Below, in pieces: positions 8,357-15,426 of a DNA stretch of 35,268 bases; positions within the stretch are counted from its first letter, which is position 1, and each line of letters starts with the position of its first letter. The translations under genes and the position numbers were made by a program. The stretch covers positions 1-35,268 of IMG/VR virus record IMGVR_UViG_3300030019_000098. The stretch is one strand, 5' to 3'. The notes below the pieces were generated by a model. That model did not search any database. It was not told where the DNA came from and was given only the letters and a program-made list of their open reading frames with translations. This DNA is from a virus.

Positions 8357-9223
8357 ATGATGAAATTATTTAAAAATGAAAAAGGTATAAAAGAAGCAAG
8401 AGAATCAATGGAAAAACTAATGAATGAAAAATTAGAAATAATCAAAAAGGAAAATGAGAACAAAATAAATAAATTAGAATTACAAAATAACGAACTAAAT
8501 ACAGAGTTAGAAACCAAGAATAAGCTATTTGAAGAATATAAGAAATCAGTACAAGAAATAACCTTAAGACTATTAAAAGATACTGAATCAATTAGTAATG
8601 CCATTGATTCCTCAGCAAGTATATCAGAGGAGTTTACGGCTACAGTAGAAGAGATCAACGCAACTATATTTAACATAGCCGAAAGAGTTAATAGTGCATA
8701 CGAAAGTGCTAAAAACAATGGTGGAATAATGGATAAATTTAGTAGCGATATTGAAAATATTTATGATAATGCGAATGATTTAAATATTAAAATGCAAGAT
8801 ATTTCTAAAATAACAGAAGCTATTAAAGAAATTGCAAACCAAACAAATCTTTTATCATTAAATGCAAGTATAGAATCTGCCAGAGCTGGGGAATATGGCA
8901 AAGGGTTCTCAGTTGTAGCAGATGAAATTAAAAAGTTAGCAGAACAATCAAAAGGTTTTAGTTCTACGATAAGCCAAATAATAAAAGAACTTCAAGTTAT
9001 GGTTACTACTATACTTACAAAGACTGAAACTGGAAAAGAAAATAGCATAAAATTAAAACAAAGTAGTATAACTAGAATTGCTAATATAGAAGAAATTAAT
9101 ATTAGCATGAGTGATACATCTGCTGGAATGGAAGAAATATCAGCAGGAATTCAAGAACAAACTGCAAATATAGTTGAAATAGCTAATGAAATTGAGAAGG
9201 TACTAAAATTAATCAAGATATAG
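8357..9223 (+). CDS. Soluble methyl-accepting chemotaxis protein (MCP) signalling-domain protein
   Basis: The 288-aa product is almost all coiled coil. Residues 159-179 contain the MCP hairpin tip that binds CheA and CheW ([13 protein letters not shown], then S-I-E-S-A-R-A-G-E), followed by [16 protein letters not shown]. There is no transmembrane segment, HAMP domain or sensory domain; the N-terminal 70 residues are charged helix. So this is a bare cytoplasmic signalling bundle. In bacteria such proteins join chemoreceptor arrays and control CheA. A phage copy could retune host motility, which is inference. GAAGGAG, 8 bases before ATG, fixes the start. The 149-aa frame opposite it is a shadow. 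Confidence 0.93.
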   Translation: MMKLFKNEKGIKEARESMEKLMNEKLEIIKKENENKINKLELQNNELNTELETKNKLFEEYKKSVQEITLRLLKDTESISNAIDSSASISEEFTATVEEINATIFNIAERVNSAYESAKNNGGIMDKFSSDIENIYDNANDLNIKMQDISKITEAIKEIANQTNLLSLNASIESARAGEYGKGFSVVADEIKKLAEQSKGFSSTISQIIKELQVMVTTILTKTETGKENSIKLKQSSITRIANIEEINISMSDTSAGMEEISAGIQEQTANIVEIANEIEKVLKLIKI

Positions 9224-9260
9224 TTAAATACCGATATACATAAGAAAGTGAGTTGATTAA

Positions 9261-9851
9261 ATGCTGAATAGGACAATGCGTTTGTCAGTGGTATTATTAT
9301 CAAGTAGTTTACTATTTATAATGCCAACAAATGCAAAGATACCATTCGTGGCAAATAATATTAAAGAAGAATTTAAAGTTAACGAAATGGTACAGATAGA
9401 CAATTTAGGATTAGTTAAAAATCCCATACAAATACAATATGAAAAAGATAAATTAGAAAGCGATAAGATTAAAACTGAGAAACTTAAACAAGAACAATTA
9501 GAGAAAGAGAAAATAAATGAACTTCAATGGCAAGAGTTTGTATTAACTTACTATGGAGTATTGGAAAGTGAATGTGGTAAAACAGATGGAATTACAGCTA
9601 GTAACAAACGAATTTCTCGTGGAATGGTAGCGAGTCCACCTCATATACCTTTTGGAACTAAAATAATTATTGATGGTAACGAGTATGTAGTTGAAGATAG
9701 GGGAAGTAGCAAATATATAAAAGTTAATAATGATGGAAGTATTAGATTGGATGTTTATACTCCTAGGCGTGAATCAGAATCAGATAGTCAATATAAAAAG
9801 AGAATTCAATCTTACGGAGTTGATAGAAAAGTTGGATATATTGTTAAATAG
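9261..9851 (+). CDS. Secreted 3D-domain (double-psi beta-barrel) protein, probable cell-wall hydrolase
   Basis: The N-terminus is a signal peptide (basic start, then L-S-V-V-L-L-S-S-S-L-L-F-I, with T-N-A as a likely cleavage site near residue 25). A Lys/Glu-rich coiled-coil linker spans about 60-90. The C-terminal 100 residues match the 3D domain named for its conserved aspartates: T-Y-Y-G near 96, I-P-F-G-T-K-I-I-I, V-E-D-R-G-S and R-L-D-V-Y. This domain is related to MltA/RlpA-type lytic transglycosylases and to Firmicutes wall-remodelling proteins. It could act on peptidoglycan during infection or lysis, or remodel the wall of a lysogen. A short overlapping frame from 9730 is a shadow. Confidence 0.85.
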   Translation: MLNRTMRLSVVLLSSSLLFIMPTNAKIPFVANNIKEEFKVNEMVQIDNLGLVKNPIQIQYEKDKLESDKIKTEKLKQEQLEKEKINELQWQEFVLTYYGVLESECGKTDGITASNKRISRGMVASPPHIPFGTKIIIDGNEYVVEDRGSSKYIKVNNDGSIRLDVYTPRRESESDSQYKKRIQSYGVDRKVGYIVK

Positions 9852-9868
9852 AAAGGAAGGTGAAATAT

Positions 9869-10012
9869 ATGATAAATGGACAAACATTGTATGTAAGGTA
9901 CAATCCATCAGGACAAGTAGTTAGAGTTGCTAGAGAAGGATACCAAGCAATGTACGTATACATAAATAATAAGCAAGTTTTAGTACCGATGTATAATTTG
10001 AGTGAGCTTTAA
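9869..10012 (+). CDS. Small hypothetical protein, 47 aa
   Basis: A strong AAGGAAGGTG ribosome site precedes the ATG by about 7 bases. The 47-aa product is beta-rich (Q-T-L-Y-V-R-Y-N-P-S-G-Q-V-V-R-V-A) with no membrane segment or recognised family. It follows the 3D-domain gene by 17 bases and is probably in the same operon. Confidence 0.5.
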   Translation: MINGQTLYVRYNPSGQVVRVAREGYQAMYVYINNKQVLVPMYNLSEL

Positions 10013-10041
10013 TTTTAAATTAAATAAAGAAGGTGGAACAA

Positions 10042-10230
10042 ATGCAAGAAATAGAATATGTTGATTTCCAAACTGCTAGAAAATATATGGATAATGGCGG
10101 TAGATGCAGATTTAACAATAAAGAATACTTTATTAGAGATGGAGACTTATATTTAACTTATTTGACTAAACCAATGGTTACAAGTTTGTCTTTAAAAATG
10201 CTAGATTCAAAGAGATGGATACTATTATAG
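10042..10230 (+). CDS. Small hypothetical protein, 62 aa
   Basis: The ATG chosen lies 6-7 bases after AAGAAGGTGG; a GTG nine bases upstream overlaps that site and is rejected. The product reads like a small beta domain (Y-V-D-F-Q-T-A-R-K-Y-M-D-N-G-G-R-C-R and K-E-Y-F-I-R-D-G-D-L-Y-L-T-Y). No family recognised. Confidence 0.5.
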   Translation: MQEIEYVDFQTARKYMDNGGRCRFNNKEYFIRDGDLYLTYLTKPMVTSLSLKMLDSKRWILL

Positions 10231-10258
10231 TCATTTAACTGATGAAGGAGTGATAATA

Positions 10259-10417
10259 ATTAATAAAAAATTATGTCTAAATATTCAATTTTCTAATTTG
10301 CTATTGAAGATGAATGATGAAGATATGGAAGAAGTATATAAATTATTATATAAAATCAACAAGAGACAAACGCAAGAAAATAAAGAAAAGATGGGAGAAT
10401 ATAATAATGAAATTTAG
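10259..10417 (+). CDS. Small hypothetical protein, 52 aa, ATT start
   Basis: GAAGGAG lies 8 bases before ATT-AAT-AAA-AAA, and the frame then runs 52 codons of hydrophilic helix, rich in Lys, Glu and Asn, to a TAG that leads into the next gene's ribosome site. An in-frame GTG at 10250 overlaps the GGAG and cannot use it; the next in-frame ATG lies about 50 bases in. ATT is therefore the best start, as in the Mom-like and NrdG genes. No family is recognised, and a chance frame remains possible because it is short. Confidence 0.45.
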   Translation: MNKKLCLNIQFSNLLLKMNDEDMEEVYKLLYKINKRQTQENKEKMGEYNNEI

Positions 10418-10429
10418 GAGTGAATGAAT

Positions 10430-10645
10430 ATGGGAAGTCAAATGCAAAAGTTTTTAGACAAAGAAAAGATATTAGTAGAAAGTAACAAATTTAAACAATA
10501 TCAAAAGGATTTTGAAACTCAAATTCGTGAGGCTGACAATGAAAAGCTTAGACAATATTTCTTAGAATATTCTGAGAGTCAAGAAGACGGAAAGTTATTG
10601 CAAGGTGCGTTTGAGTTTATGCAATGGATAATAGCTAATAAATAA
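10430..10645 (+). CDS. Hypothetical protein, 71 aa
   Basis: The ATG chosen is 9 bases after AGGAG; an in-frame ATG six bases earlier is too close to that site. The product is an all-helical, highly charged protein with an aromatic C-terminus (G-A-F-E-F-M-Q-W-I-I-A-N-K). No family recognised. Confidence 0.55.
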   Translation: MGSQMQKFLDKEKILVESNKFKQYQKDFETQIREADNEKLRQYFLEYSESQEDGKLLQGAFEFMQWIIANK

Positions 10646-10671
10646 AGAATAGAGATAAAAGGAGAATAAAT

Positions 10672-10947
10672 GTGAGTTATAAAGATAATGAAACAGTAAA
10701 TATTACACTAGAAAGATATGAAGATTTGAAAGAATCATCTGAATGTTTATATAAGCTAATAAATTCTTTAGCAAATAGTTCTACAATAACACCAAATAAA
10801 GAATTATTAATAAATAAGGAAAAGATTAGAGATGTCTATATTCAAGCAGATAGAATGTTATATATGCATTGTTTAAAACTAGGAAGTAAGTATGATGATG
10901 TTGAATTAGAAAATATTAAATTTAAGAAAGTTGAGAGTGATAAATAA
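10672..10947 (+). CDS. Hypothetical protein, 91 aa, GTG start
   Basis: AAGGAG lies 7 bases before a GTG start; an overlapping ATG two bases earlier meets TGA at once. The protein is helical: residues 10-30 resemble a short coiled coil (L-E-R-Y-E-D-L-K-E-S-S-E), and two cysteines are scattered. Its TAA shares one base with the next ATG (TAATG), a strong coupling signal. No family recognised. Confidence 0.6.
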   Translation: MSYKDNETVNITLERYEDLKESSECLYKLINSLANSSTITPNKELLINKEKIRDVYIQADRMLYMHCLKLGSKYDDVELENIKFKKVESDK

Positions 10948-11222
10948 TGAATATTAAAAATGAAAACTTATTAAATGTTACATACAACAATTTATCTAAT
11001 TGTAAAGACTTAAATAATGAACTAAAAACATGGGGAATAAGTATTTGTGTCAATGGAGTATTACGAGATATTAATGATATTTTAATCGAGTTATCAAAGA
11101 CATTAAAAGAATTGGTATTAGATGTCAAGCAAAGAGAAAATATCAAAAGTTATATTTGCAGTTTGTTAGGTGGTCTTAAATATAGAGAGTCTATATTGAT
11201 ATTAATGAATAAATTATACTAG
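10947..11222 (+). CDS. Hypothetical protein, 91 aa
   Basis: It starts within the stop codon of the previous gene (TAATG). GAGAGTG inside that gene acts as the ribosome site. The product is helical, with a Leu/Ile-rich central region (I-L-I-E-L-S-K-T-L-K-E-L-V-L-D-V) and a hydrophobic C-terminus too short for a clear membrane span. The two genes probably encode interacting proteins; that is inference from coupling only. Confidence 0.55.
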   Translation: MNIKNENLLNVTYNNLSNCKDLNNELKTWGISICVNGVLRDINDILIELSKTLKELVLDVKQRENIKSYICSLLGGLKYRESILILMNKLY

Positions 11223-11256
11223 ATTTGTTAGAATTACAAAAAATCTCATTTTCAAC

Positions 11257-11277
11257 AATGGGGCTATAACTAGCTTA
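11257..11277 (+). repeat. Dispersed 21-base intergenic repeat, copy 1
   Basis: AATGGGGCTATAACTAGCTTA, matching copy 2 at 16474 at 19 of 21 positions. Both copies lie just after the stop codon of a small gene and about 80-100 bases before the next start. The GC-rich GGGGCTAT core is unusual in this AT-rich DNA. Confidence 0.6.
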
Positions 11278-11354
11278 CAGAGGTTGGATATTAACATAAA
11301 ATGCTGATTTTAACAACTGTTAATAAATTAAAGCTAGAAAGGATTGAATAAATC

Positions 11355-11702
11355 ATGAAAAAATATTACAAATTAGAAACTGGCGATATTAATTTACAAG
11401 ACTTATTATCATCTAGAACATATACAAATCCATATGGATTCAATCAATGTATTTACTGTGATAAAGACGTAGAATCTAGTGATTGGAGAATATTTAAAAT
11501 AAAAGATCAATCTCAATGGGTAACACCAACTAGATGCGATTGTGAAGGTGCTAAAAAGGAACTTGACTATAAATTAAATTTAGTTGAAGGATTATCTGAA
11601 TTGGACAATTTAATTGATGAAAAAGAATTAAATAAAAAGATATTTAAAAATATTACTCTAGAGAACCAAAATGACTTTGAAGAATTTGAAGAAGAAGACT
11701 AA
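11355..11702 (+). CDS. Hypothetical protein with a CxxC / CxC cysteine set
   Basis: A 115-aa acidic protein with C-I-Y-C near residue 32 and R-C-D-C-E near 64, a possible zinc site. The C-terminus is very acidic (D-F-E-E-F-E-E-E-D). The ribosome site (AAAGGATTG) is weaker than those of its neighbours. The spacing and the R-C-x-C element recall zinc-binding regions of replication-loading proteins, but I do not consider this enough to name it. Confidence 0.55.
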   Translation: MKKYYKLETGDINLQDLLSSRTYTNPYGFNQCIYCDKDVESSDWRIFKIKDQSQWVTPTRCDCEGAKKELDYKLNLVEGLSELDNLIDEKELNKKIFKNITLENQNDFEEFEEED

Positions 11703-11775
11703 ATCATAATGAGGTGAACTAAAAATAGCTTATATAATAAAATAAAAGAAATAAACATATTAAGGAGTGATTGAA

Positions 11776-11955
11776 ATGTTGAAAGCAATAATAAAATTTA
11801 TAGGTTCAGTTATCACATTTTTAATAGCATTAGCTATTTTAGATTATTTTAAAGCAGATGTTTTTATGTACTTTGTGGTTGGAGTAATAGCGTCAGTGAT
11901 CTCTAACGGCATAGATAATATTGTAGATAATACAACAATAAAAATAAACAAATAA
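11776..11955 (+). CDS. Small membrane protein, two helices
   Basis: The ATG lies 5 bases after AAGGAGTGA; a GTG overlapping that site is rejected as the start. The 59-aa product has two hydrophobic segments, F-I-G-S-V-I-T-F-L-I-A-L-A-I-L and M-Y-F-V-V-G-V-I-A-S-V-I, joined by a short loop with a polar C-terminus. Two-helix phage proteins of this size can be holins, but its place beside redox genes gives no support for that. Confidence 0.55.
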   Translation: MLKAIIKFIGSVITFLIALAILDYFKADVFMYFVVGVIASVISNGIDNIVDNTTIKINK

Positions 11956-11979
11956 TATAGGAAGAGAGTGATTTGAAAG

Positions 11980-12159
11980 ATGTCAATGATATTAAATCCA
12001 GACATTAAAAAGAGAAAAGAAGTAGCAATGAAAGTTTTAGCAAATAACAAATATTGTCCATGCATGATTATTGAAAATGAAGATACTAAATGTCCATGCA
12101 AAGATAAAAGAGAAAAAGACATTTGTATATGTGAACTTTATATTAAGGAGGAAATTTAA
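11980..12159 (+). CDS. Ferredoxin-thioredoxin reductase catalytic-chain-like mini-protein
   Basis: A 59-aa protein with three C-x-C pairs: C26-P-C28, C38-P-C40 and C49-I-C51, with E-D-T-K before the second. This is the cysteine pattern of the ferredoxin-thioredoxin reductase catalytic chain, whose 4Fe-4S cluster and disulfide pass electrons from ferredoxin to thioredoxin-like proteins. Family members are usually about twice this length, so this is a minimal version. Its stop abuts the start of the glutaredoxin-like gene, and NrdD follows. The likely chain is host ferredoxin, this protein, the glutaredoxin-like protein, then the nucleotide reductase system; the order is inferred from position. 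No perfect ribosome site is seen (GAAGAGAG, 10 or more bases before). Confidence 0.75.
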   Translation: MSMILNPDIKKRKEVAMKVLANNKYCPCMIIENEDTKCPCKDKREKDICICELYIKEEI

Positions 12160-12381
12160 ATGATTTTATTAATTGGAAAGAAAAATTGTTCAGCCTGTAA
12201 TATGACTAAAACAGTTTTAAAAAATAAAGGTATTGAGTTTGAATATAAATTATTAAATGATTTACCACAAGAAGAACAGGATTTTTATATAAACTTAGCA
12301 CAAGAAAGTAACATGCTATCATTACCATTAATAGTGGTTGATAATAAATTAAAAACATTACAAGAAATAATAAACAATTAG
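12160..12381 (+). CDS. Glutaredoxin/NrdH-like redoxin
   Basis: A compact 73-aa thioredoxin fold. It has an N-terminal beta strand, the redox motif C-S-A-C near residues 10-13, and the cis-Pro region S-L-P-L-I-V-V-D near 64, as in glutaredoxins and NrdH. It would shuttle electrons by dithiol exchange. AAGGAGG sits inside the end of the preceding FTR-like gene, so the two are coupled, and nrdD starts 16 bases downstream. A function in supplying reducing power for deoxynucleotide synthesis is inferred from this cluster. Confidence 0.85.
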   Translation: MILLIGKKNCSACNMTKTVLKNKGIEFEYKLLNDLPQEEQDFYINLAQESNMLSLPLIVVDNKLKTLQEIINN

Positions 12382-12397
12382 AAGGAGAGATAATATT

Positions 12398-14323
12398 ATG
12401 TACTTAAAAATAAGCTATGAACAAGAATTTGACGATTTAATGATGTATTTAAGGGGTAAATATCCAAGTGAATTATTCGATATGGACGGAATAGGCGTAC
12501 AATTAGACTTAGCCAAATTCTCAAAAAGTTTCTTTAGTAAAAAAGTAAAAACTACTACTGATATATCAGTAGATCAAAATAGTAATGTAGATGACGTTTC
12601 AGTAATTAGTTATTCAACTGAATTGAAAAAACCTTTTGAAAAAATAAACAGTTATTATATGATGTGGAAAGAATCCAAATCTTTATATGGATTAGGATTT
12701 GCAAATAATATTGTAGAAAGAAATTTAACGGGAGATATTTATATAAACGACTTTATAGGAGTAGGAGGAGGATTACCATATTGTTATAACTATTCTACAT
12801 ACGACATTATGATGAATGGACTTAGTATGGTAAAGAAAATACATAGTGTACCACCTAAATATCTAACAGCTTTTAAATCTCAATTAGAACAATTTGTAGT
12901 AGTTGCAAGTAATTCAACTCTAGGTGCTTGTGGATTAGCTGATTTATTAGTAGTAATGAGTTACTATGTTAAAAATATATTAGTAAATAAAAGAGATGAA
13001 CATTTTTCTTTTGTAACTGAAGAAGATTGTTGGAATTATGTTGATTCACAATTAACATCATTTATCTACACAATTAATCAACCAATGAGAGGGAATCAAT
13101 CTCCATTTACTAATGTATCAATTTATGATGGTAGATTCTTAGATAAAATGATTAATGACTACATATTCCCAGATGGTAGCCATCCTGATAGAGAAGTAGT
13201 TAAGAAGATGCAAAACCTATATCTAGACATTATGAATAGAGAACAAGAAAGAACTCCAATTACGTTTCCTGTTACAACAGCATGTTTCAGCATAAATGAC
13301 AATCAGGAACTACAAGATATAGGGTTTGTTAATTACATAGCAAAAAAGAATATGAAATTTGCTTTTATAAATATGTATATGGGTAAGACTAGCACATTAT
13401 CTTCTTGTTGCAGATTACGCAGTGAAACTACTAATGAATATTTTAATAGCTTTGGAAGTGGTTCAAGTAAAATTGGTAGTTTAGGAGTTTGTACAATTAA
13501 TTTACCTAGATTATCAATAAAATATCAAAATGATCAAGCAAAATTTATGGAAGAATTAGCTTTATTAGTTGAGATGTGTGCAAAAATTAATAATACAAAA
13601 AGAAAGATAGTTCAAAAAAGAATAGACAATGGTAATCATCCACTATATGATTTAGGCTTTGTAGATATTAACACTCAATATTCAACTTGTGGAATTAATG
13701 GATTCAATGAGGCAATATCATATTTAGGAGAAGATATAAAAACAGAAAATGGAATGCAATTAGGATTAGAAATCATAAACATAATAAATACTGTTAATGA
13801 TAAAATGCAAAAGAGATTTAAAACTCCTCATAATTGTGAACAAATTCCAGCAGAAAATGTATCAATTAAACTAGCATCAAAAGACCAATTATTAAAATAT
13901 CAAACAGAATACAATTTATATTCAAATCAATTCATACCATTAATAGTAAATGCAGATTTATTAGATAGAATTAGACTACAAGGAACATTTGATAAACATT
14001 TCTCTGGTGGATCTATAATGCATATTTCTTGTGATGAAAGATTAAATAACGTAGAAGATATGAAATTGTTAATTGAAACATGTGCAAAACAAGGTGTAAT
14101 ATATTTTGCAATAAATTATTTATTAAGAAAATGTGAAAATGGTCATATGACAGTAGGTTCAGATAATATTTGCCCTATATGTGGTGCGGAAATAGTAGAC
14201 TTCTATACCAGAGTGGTCGGTTTTCTTACAAATATTAAAAACTGGCACAAAGTTAGAAGAGAAGAAGATGCTCCGAATAGACAAATGTACAATACTGAAT
14301 CCATAGGAAAGGCTAGTAAGTAA
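12398..14323 (+). CDS. nrdD: Anaerobic (class III) ribonucleoside-triphosphate reductase, NrdD
   Basis: NrdD reduces ribonucleotides to deoxyribonucleotides with a glycyl radical and works only without oxygen. The 641-aa chain has L-G-A-C-G-L-A-D-L-L, G-N-Q-S-P-F-T-N-V-S-I-Y-D, S-S-C337-C338-R-L with the family's active-site cysteines, and a C-terminal zinc site (K-C-E-N-G-H, then C-P-I-C-G). The glycyl-radical segment is R-V-V-G608-F, where the family usually has a Tyr or Phe after the Gly. Length is typical of phage NrdD; an ATP-cone domain is not evident at the N-terminus, so allosteric control by ATP/dATP may be reduced. AAGGAGAG precedes the ATG, and the stop overlaps the nrdG start. Confidence 0.97.
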   Translation: MYLKISYEQEFDDLMMYLRGKYPSELFDMDGIGVQLDLAKFSKSFFSKKVKTTTDISVDQNSNVDDVSVISYSTELKKPFEKINSYYMMWKESKSLYGLGFANNIVERNLTGDIYINDFIGVGGGLPYCYNYSTYDIMMNGLSMVKKIHSVPPKYLTAFKSQLEQFVVVASNSTLGACGLADLLVVMSYYVKNILVNKRDEHFSFVTEEDCWNYVDSQLTSFIYTINQPMRGNQSPFTNVSIYDGRFLDKMINDYIFPDGSHPDREVVKKMQNLYLDIMNREQERTPITFPVTTACFSINDNQELQDIGFVNYIAKKNMKFAFINMYMGKTSTLSSCCRLRSETTNEYFNSFGSGSSKIGSLGVCTINLPRLSIKYQNDQAKFMEELALLVEMCAKINNTKRKIVQKRIDNGNHPLYDLGFVDINTQYSTCGINGFNEAISYLGEDIKTENGMQLGLEIINIINTVNDKMQKRFKTPHNCEQIPAENVSIKLASKDQLLKYQTEYNLYSNQFIPLIVNADLLDRIRLQGTFDKHFSGGSIMHISCDERLNNVEDMKLLIETCAKQGVIYFAINYLLRKCENGHMTVGSDNICPICGAEIVDFYTRVVGFLTNIKNWHKVRREEDAPNRQMYNTESIGKASK

Positions 14324-14787
14324 TTATAAACATATTAGCTACTCAATATACTTTAAGTAGAAAAGCCTTAGAAATATATGTGGCAGGGTGTAAGGGCAAT
14401 CCCCATTGCACCAATTGCCACAATCCTGAATCATGGAACTTTGATATAGGTGATTTATATGATGAGGTGTATTTTGAGAAAATAAAAACTAAAGTTCAAG
14501 ATTTTGATAATATGATAACTTCAATACAGATATTTGGAGGAGAACCTAACGACCAAAATCATGTAGAGTTAGAACAAATGCTAAGAGATTTAAAAACACT
14601 CAATAAGGAAATATGGTTATTTACTAGATATGATTTAAAAGACTGCCCTAAATTTGAACTAAAATTATGTGATTATATTAAAACTGGAAGGTATATTGAA
14701 GAATTAAGTTGTACTATTAATTTACAATACGGTATTCACTTGGCAACAGAAAATCAACATATTTATAAAAAGGGGTTAAATTATTAA
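14323..14787 (+). CDS. nrdG: Anaerobic RNR activating protein (radical SAM), NrdG, ATT start
   Basis: NrdG uses a 4Fe-4S cluster and S-adenosylmethionine to place the glycyl radical on NrdD. Here the three cluster cysteines are C23, C29 and C32 (C-x5-C-x2-C), wider than the usual C-x3-C-x2-C, followed by H-N-P-E-S-W. F-G-G-E-P lies near residue 66 and the typical end L-Q-Y-G-I-H-L-A is present. Starting at the first GTG (14380) would leave only three residues before the first cysteine and remove the first beta strand. The frame extends back to an ATT that shares its A with the last base of the nrdD stop (TAATT), with AGGAAAGG about 10 bases before. The 154-aa protein then has normal length. 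Start is inference; identity is firm. Confidence 0.92.
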   Translation: MINILATQYTLSRKALEIYVAGCKGNPHCTNCHNPESWNFDIGDLYDEVYFEKIKTKVQDFDNMITSIQIFGGEPNDQNHVELEQMLRDLKTLNKEIWLFTRYDLKDCPKFELKLCDYIKTGRYIEELSCTINLQYGIHLATENQHIYKKGLNY

Positions 14788-15354
14788 ATGGAAGAAGAAT
14801 TTAAAGATATAGTTGGATTTGAAGGTAAATATCAAATATCAAATTTTGGAAACCTTAAAAGTTTAGCAAGAATAAATATGCAAAATAGATATATGAAAGA
14901 AAGAATATTAAAACCATCCAAAGATAAAGATGGATATTTAAGAATTGGATTATCTAATGGAAATAGAGGTGATTGCACATATTATAGAATAAATAGACTC
15001 GTTGCTGAATATTTTATTACTAATCCTTTAAATTTACCACAAGTTAATCACATAGATGGAATAAGAGCTAATAATATTTATACCAACCTTGAATGGTGTG
15101 ATGGTGCTTATAATCAATGGCACAGATGTCATGTGAATAATAATCCTCCAGATAATGATTATAAAAAGAAAGGCGTAAAAGCTACATTGTTAGATAAAAC
15201 AGTAATGATATTTGATTCATTAGTTGAATGTGGAGAATACTTTAATACTTCTTCATCTGCTATAAAGAATAAATTATACGGAAAATCAAGTAATCCAACA
15301 ACAAGAAGTAAGACTAATAAATTATATGGTATATTTTTTGAATGGGCAAATTAA
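14788..15354 (+). CDS. Free-standing HNH homing endonuclease with NUMOD4 domain
   Basis: Residues 4-30 form a NUMOD4 DNA-binding module (F-K-D-I-V-G-F-E-G-K-Y-Q-I-S-N). The HNH_3 nuclease follows: I-N-R-L-V-A, V-N-H88-I-D-G, N-N and N-L-E-W at about 67-103. The position before R-L-V-A is usually His and here is Asn. The C-terminal 60 residues look like a helix-turn-helix NUMOD1-type DNA reader. Such proteins cut a specific site in related genomes and spread their own gene. The ATG follows the nrdG stop directly, so it is probably a recent insertion into the reductase operon and may target nrd sequences. No intron borders are visible around it. Confidence 0.9.
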   Translation: MEEEFKDIVGFEGKYQISNFGNLKSLARINMQNRYMKERILKPSKDKDGYLRIGLSNGNRGDCTYYRINRLVAEYFITNPLNLPQVNHIDGIRANNIYTNLEWCDGAYNQWHRCHVNNNPPDNDYKKKGVKATLLDKTVMIFDSLVECGEYFNTSSSAIKNKLYGKSSNPTTRSKTNKLYGIFFEWAN

Positions 15355-15426
15355 TAAAAGTCTGAATAAATCAGATACTTTATTACAATTCAATAAATTA
15401 ATTCAATATATAAGGAGAGAAGAAGA

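Noticed and set aside
8269-8718. 149-aa reverse-strand frame opposite the chemoreceptor-like gene
   Set aside because: It is Ser/Leu-rich mirror sequence of the coiled coil, has no ribosome site, and the + strand gene is unmistakable.
9730-9924. 64-aa + strand frame overlapping the 3D-domain gene
   Set aside because: It overlaps both the 3D-domain gene and the well-supported 47-aa ORF in another frame and lacks a ribosome site.
11715-11750. Fourth non-ATG start (ATA after GAGGTGAAC)
   Set aside because: The frame closes after six codons, so it supports no gene.
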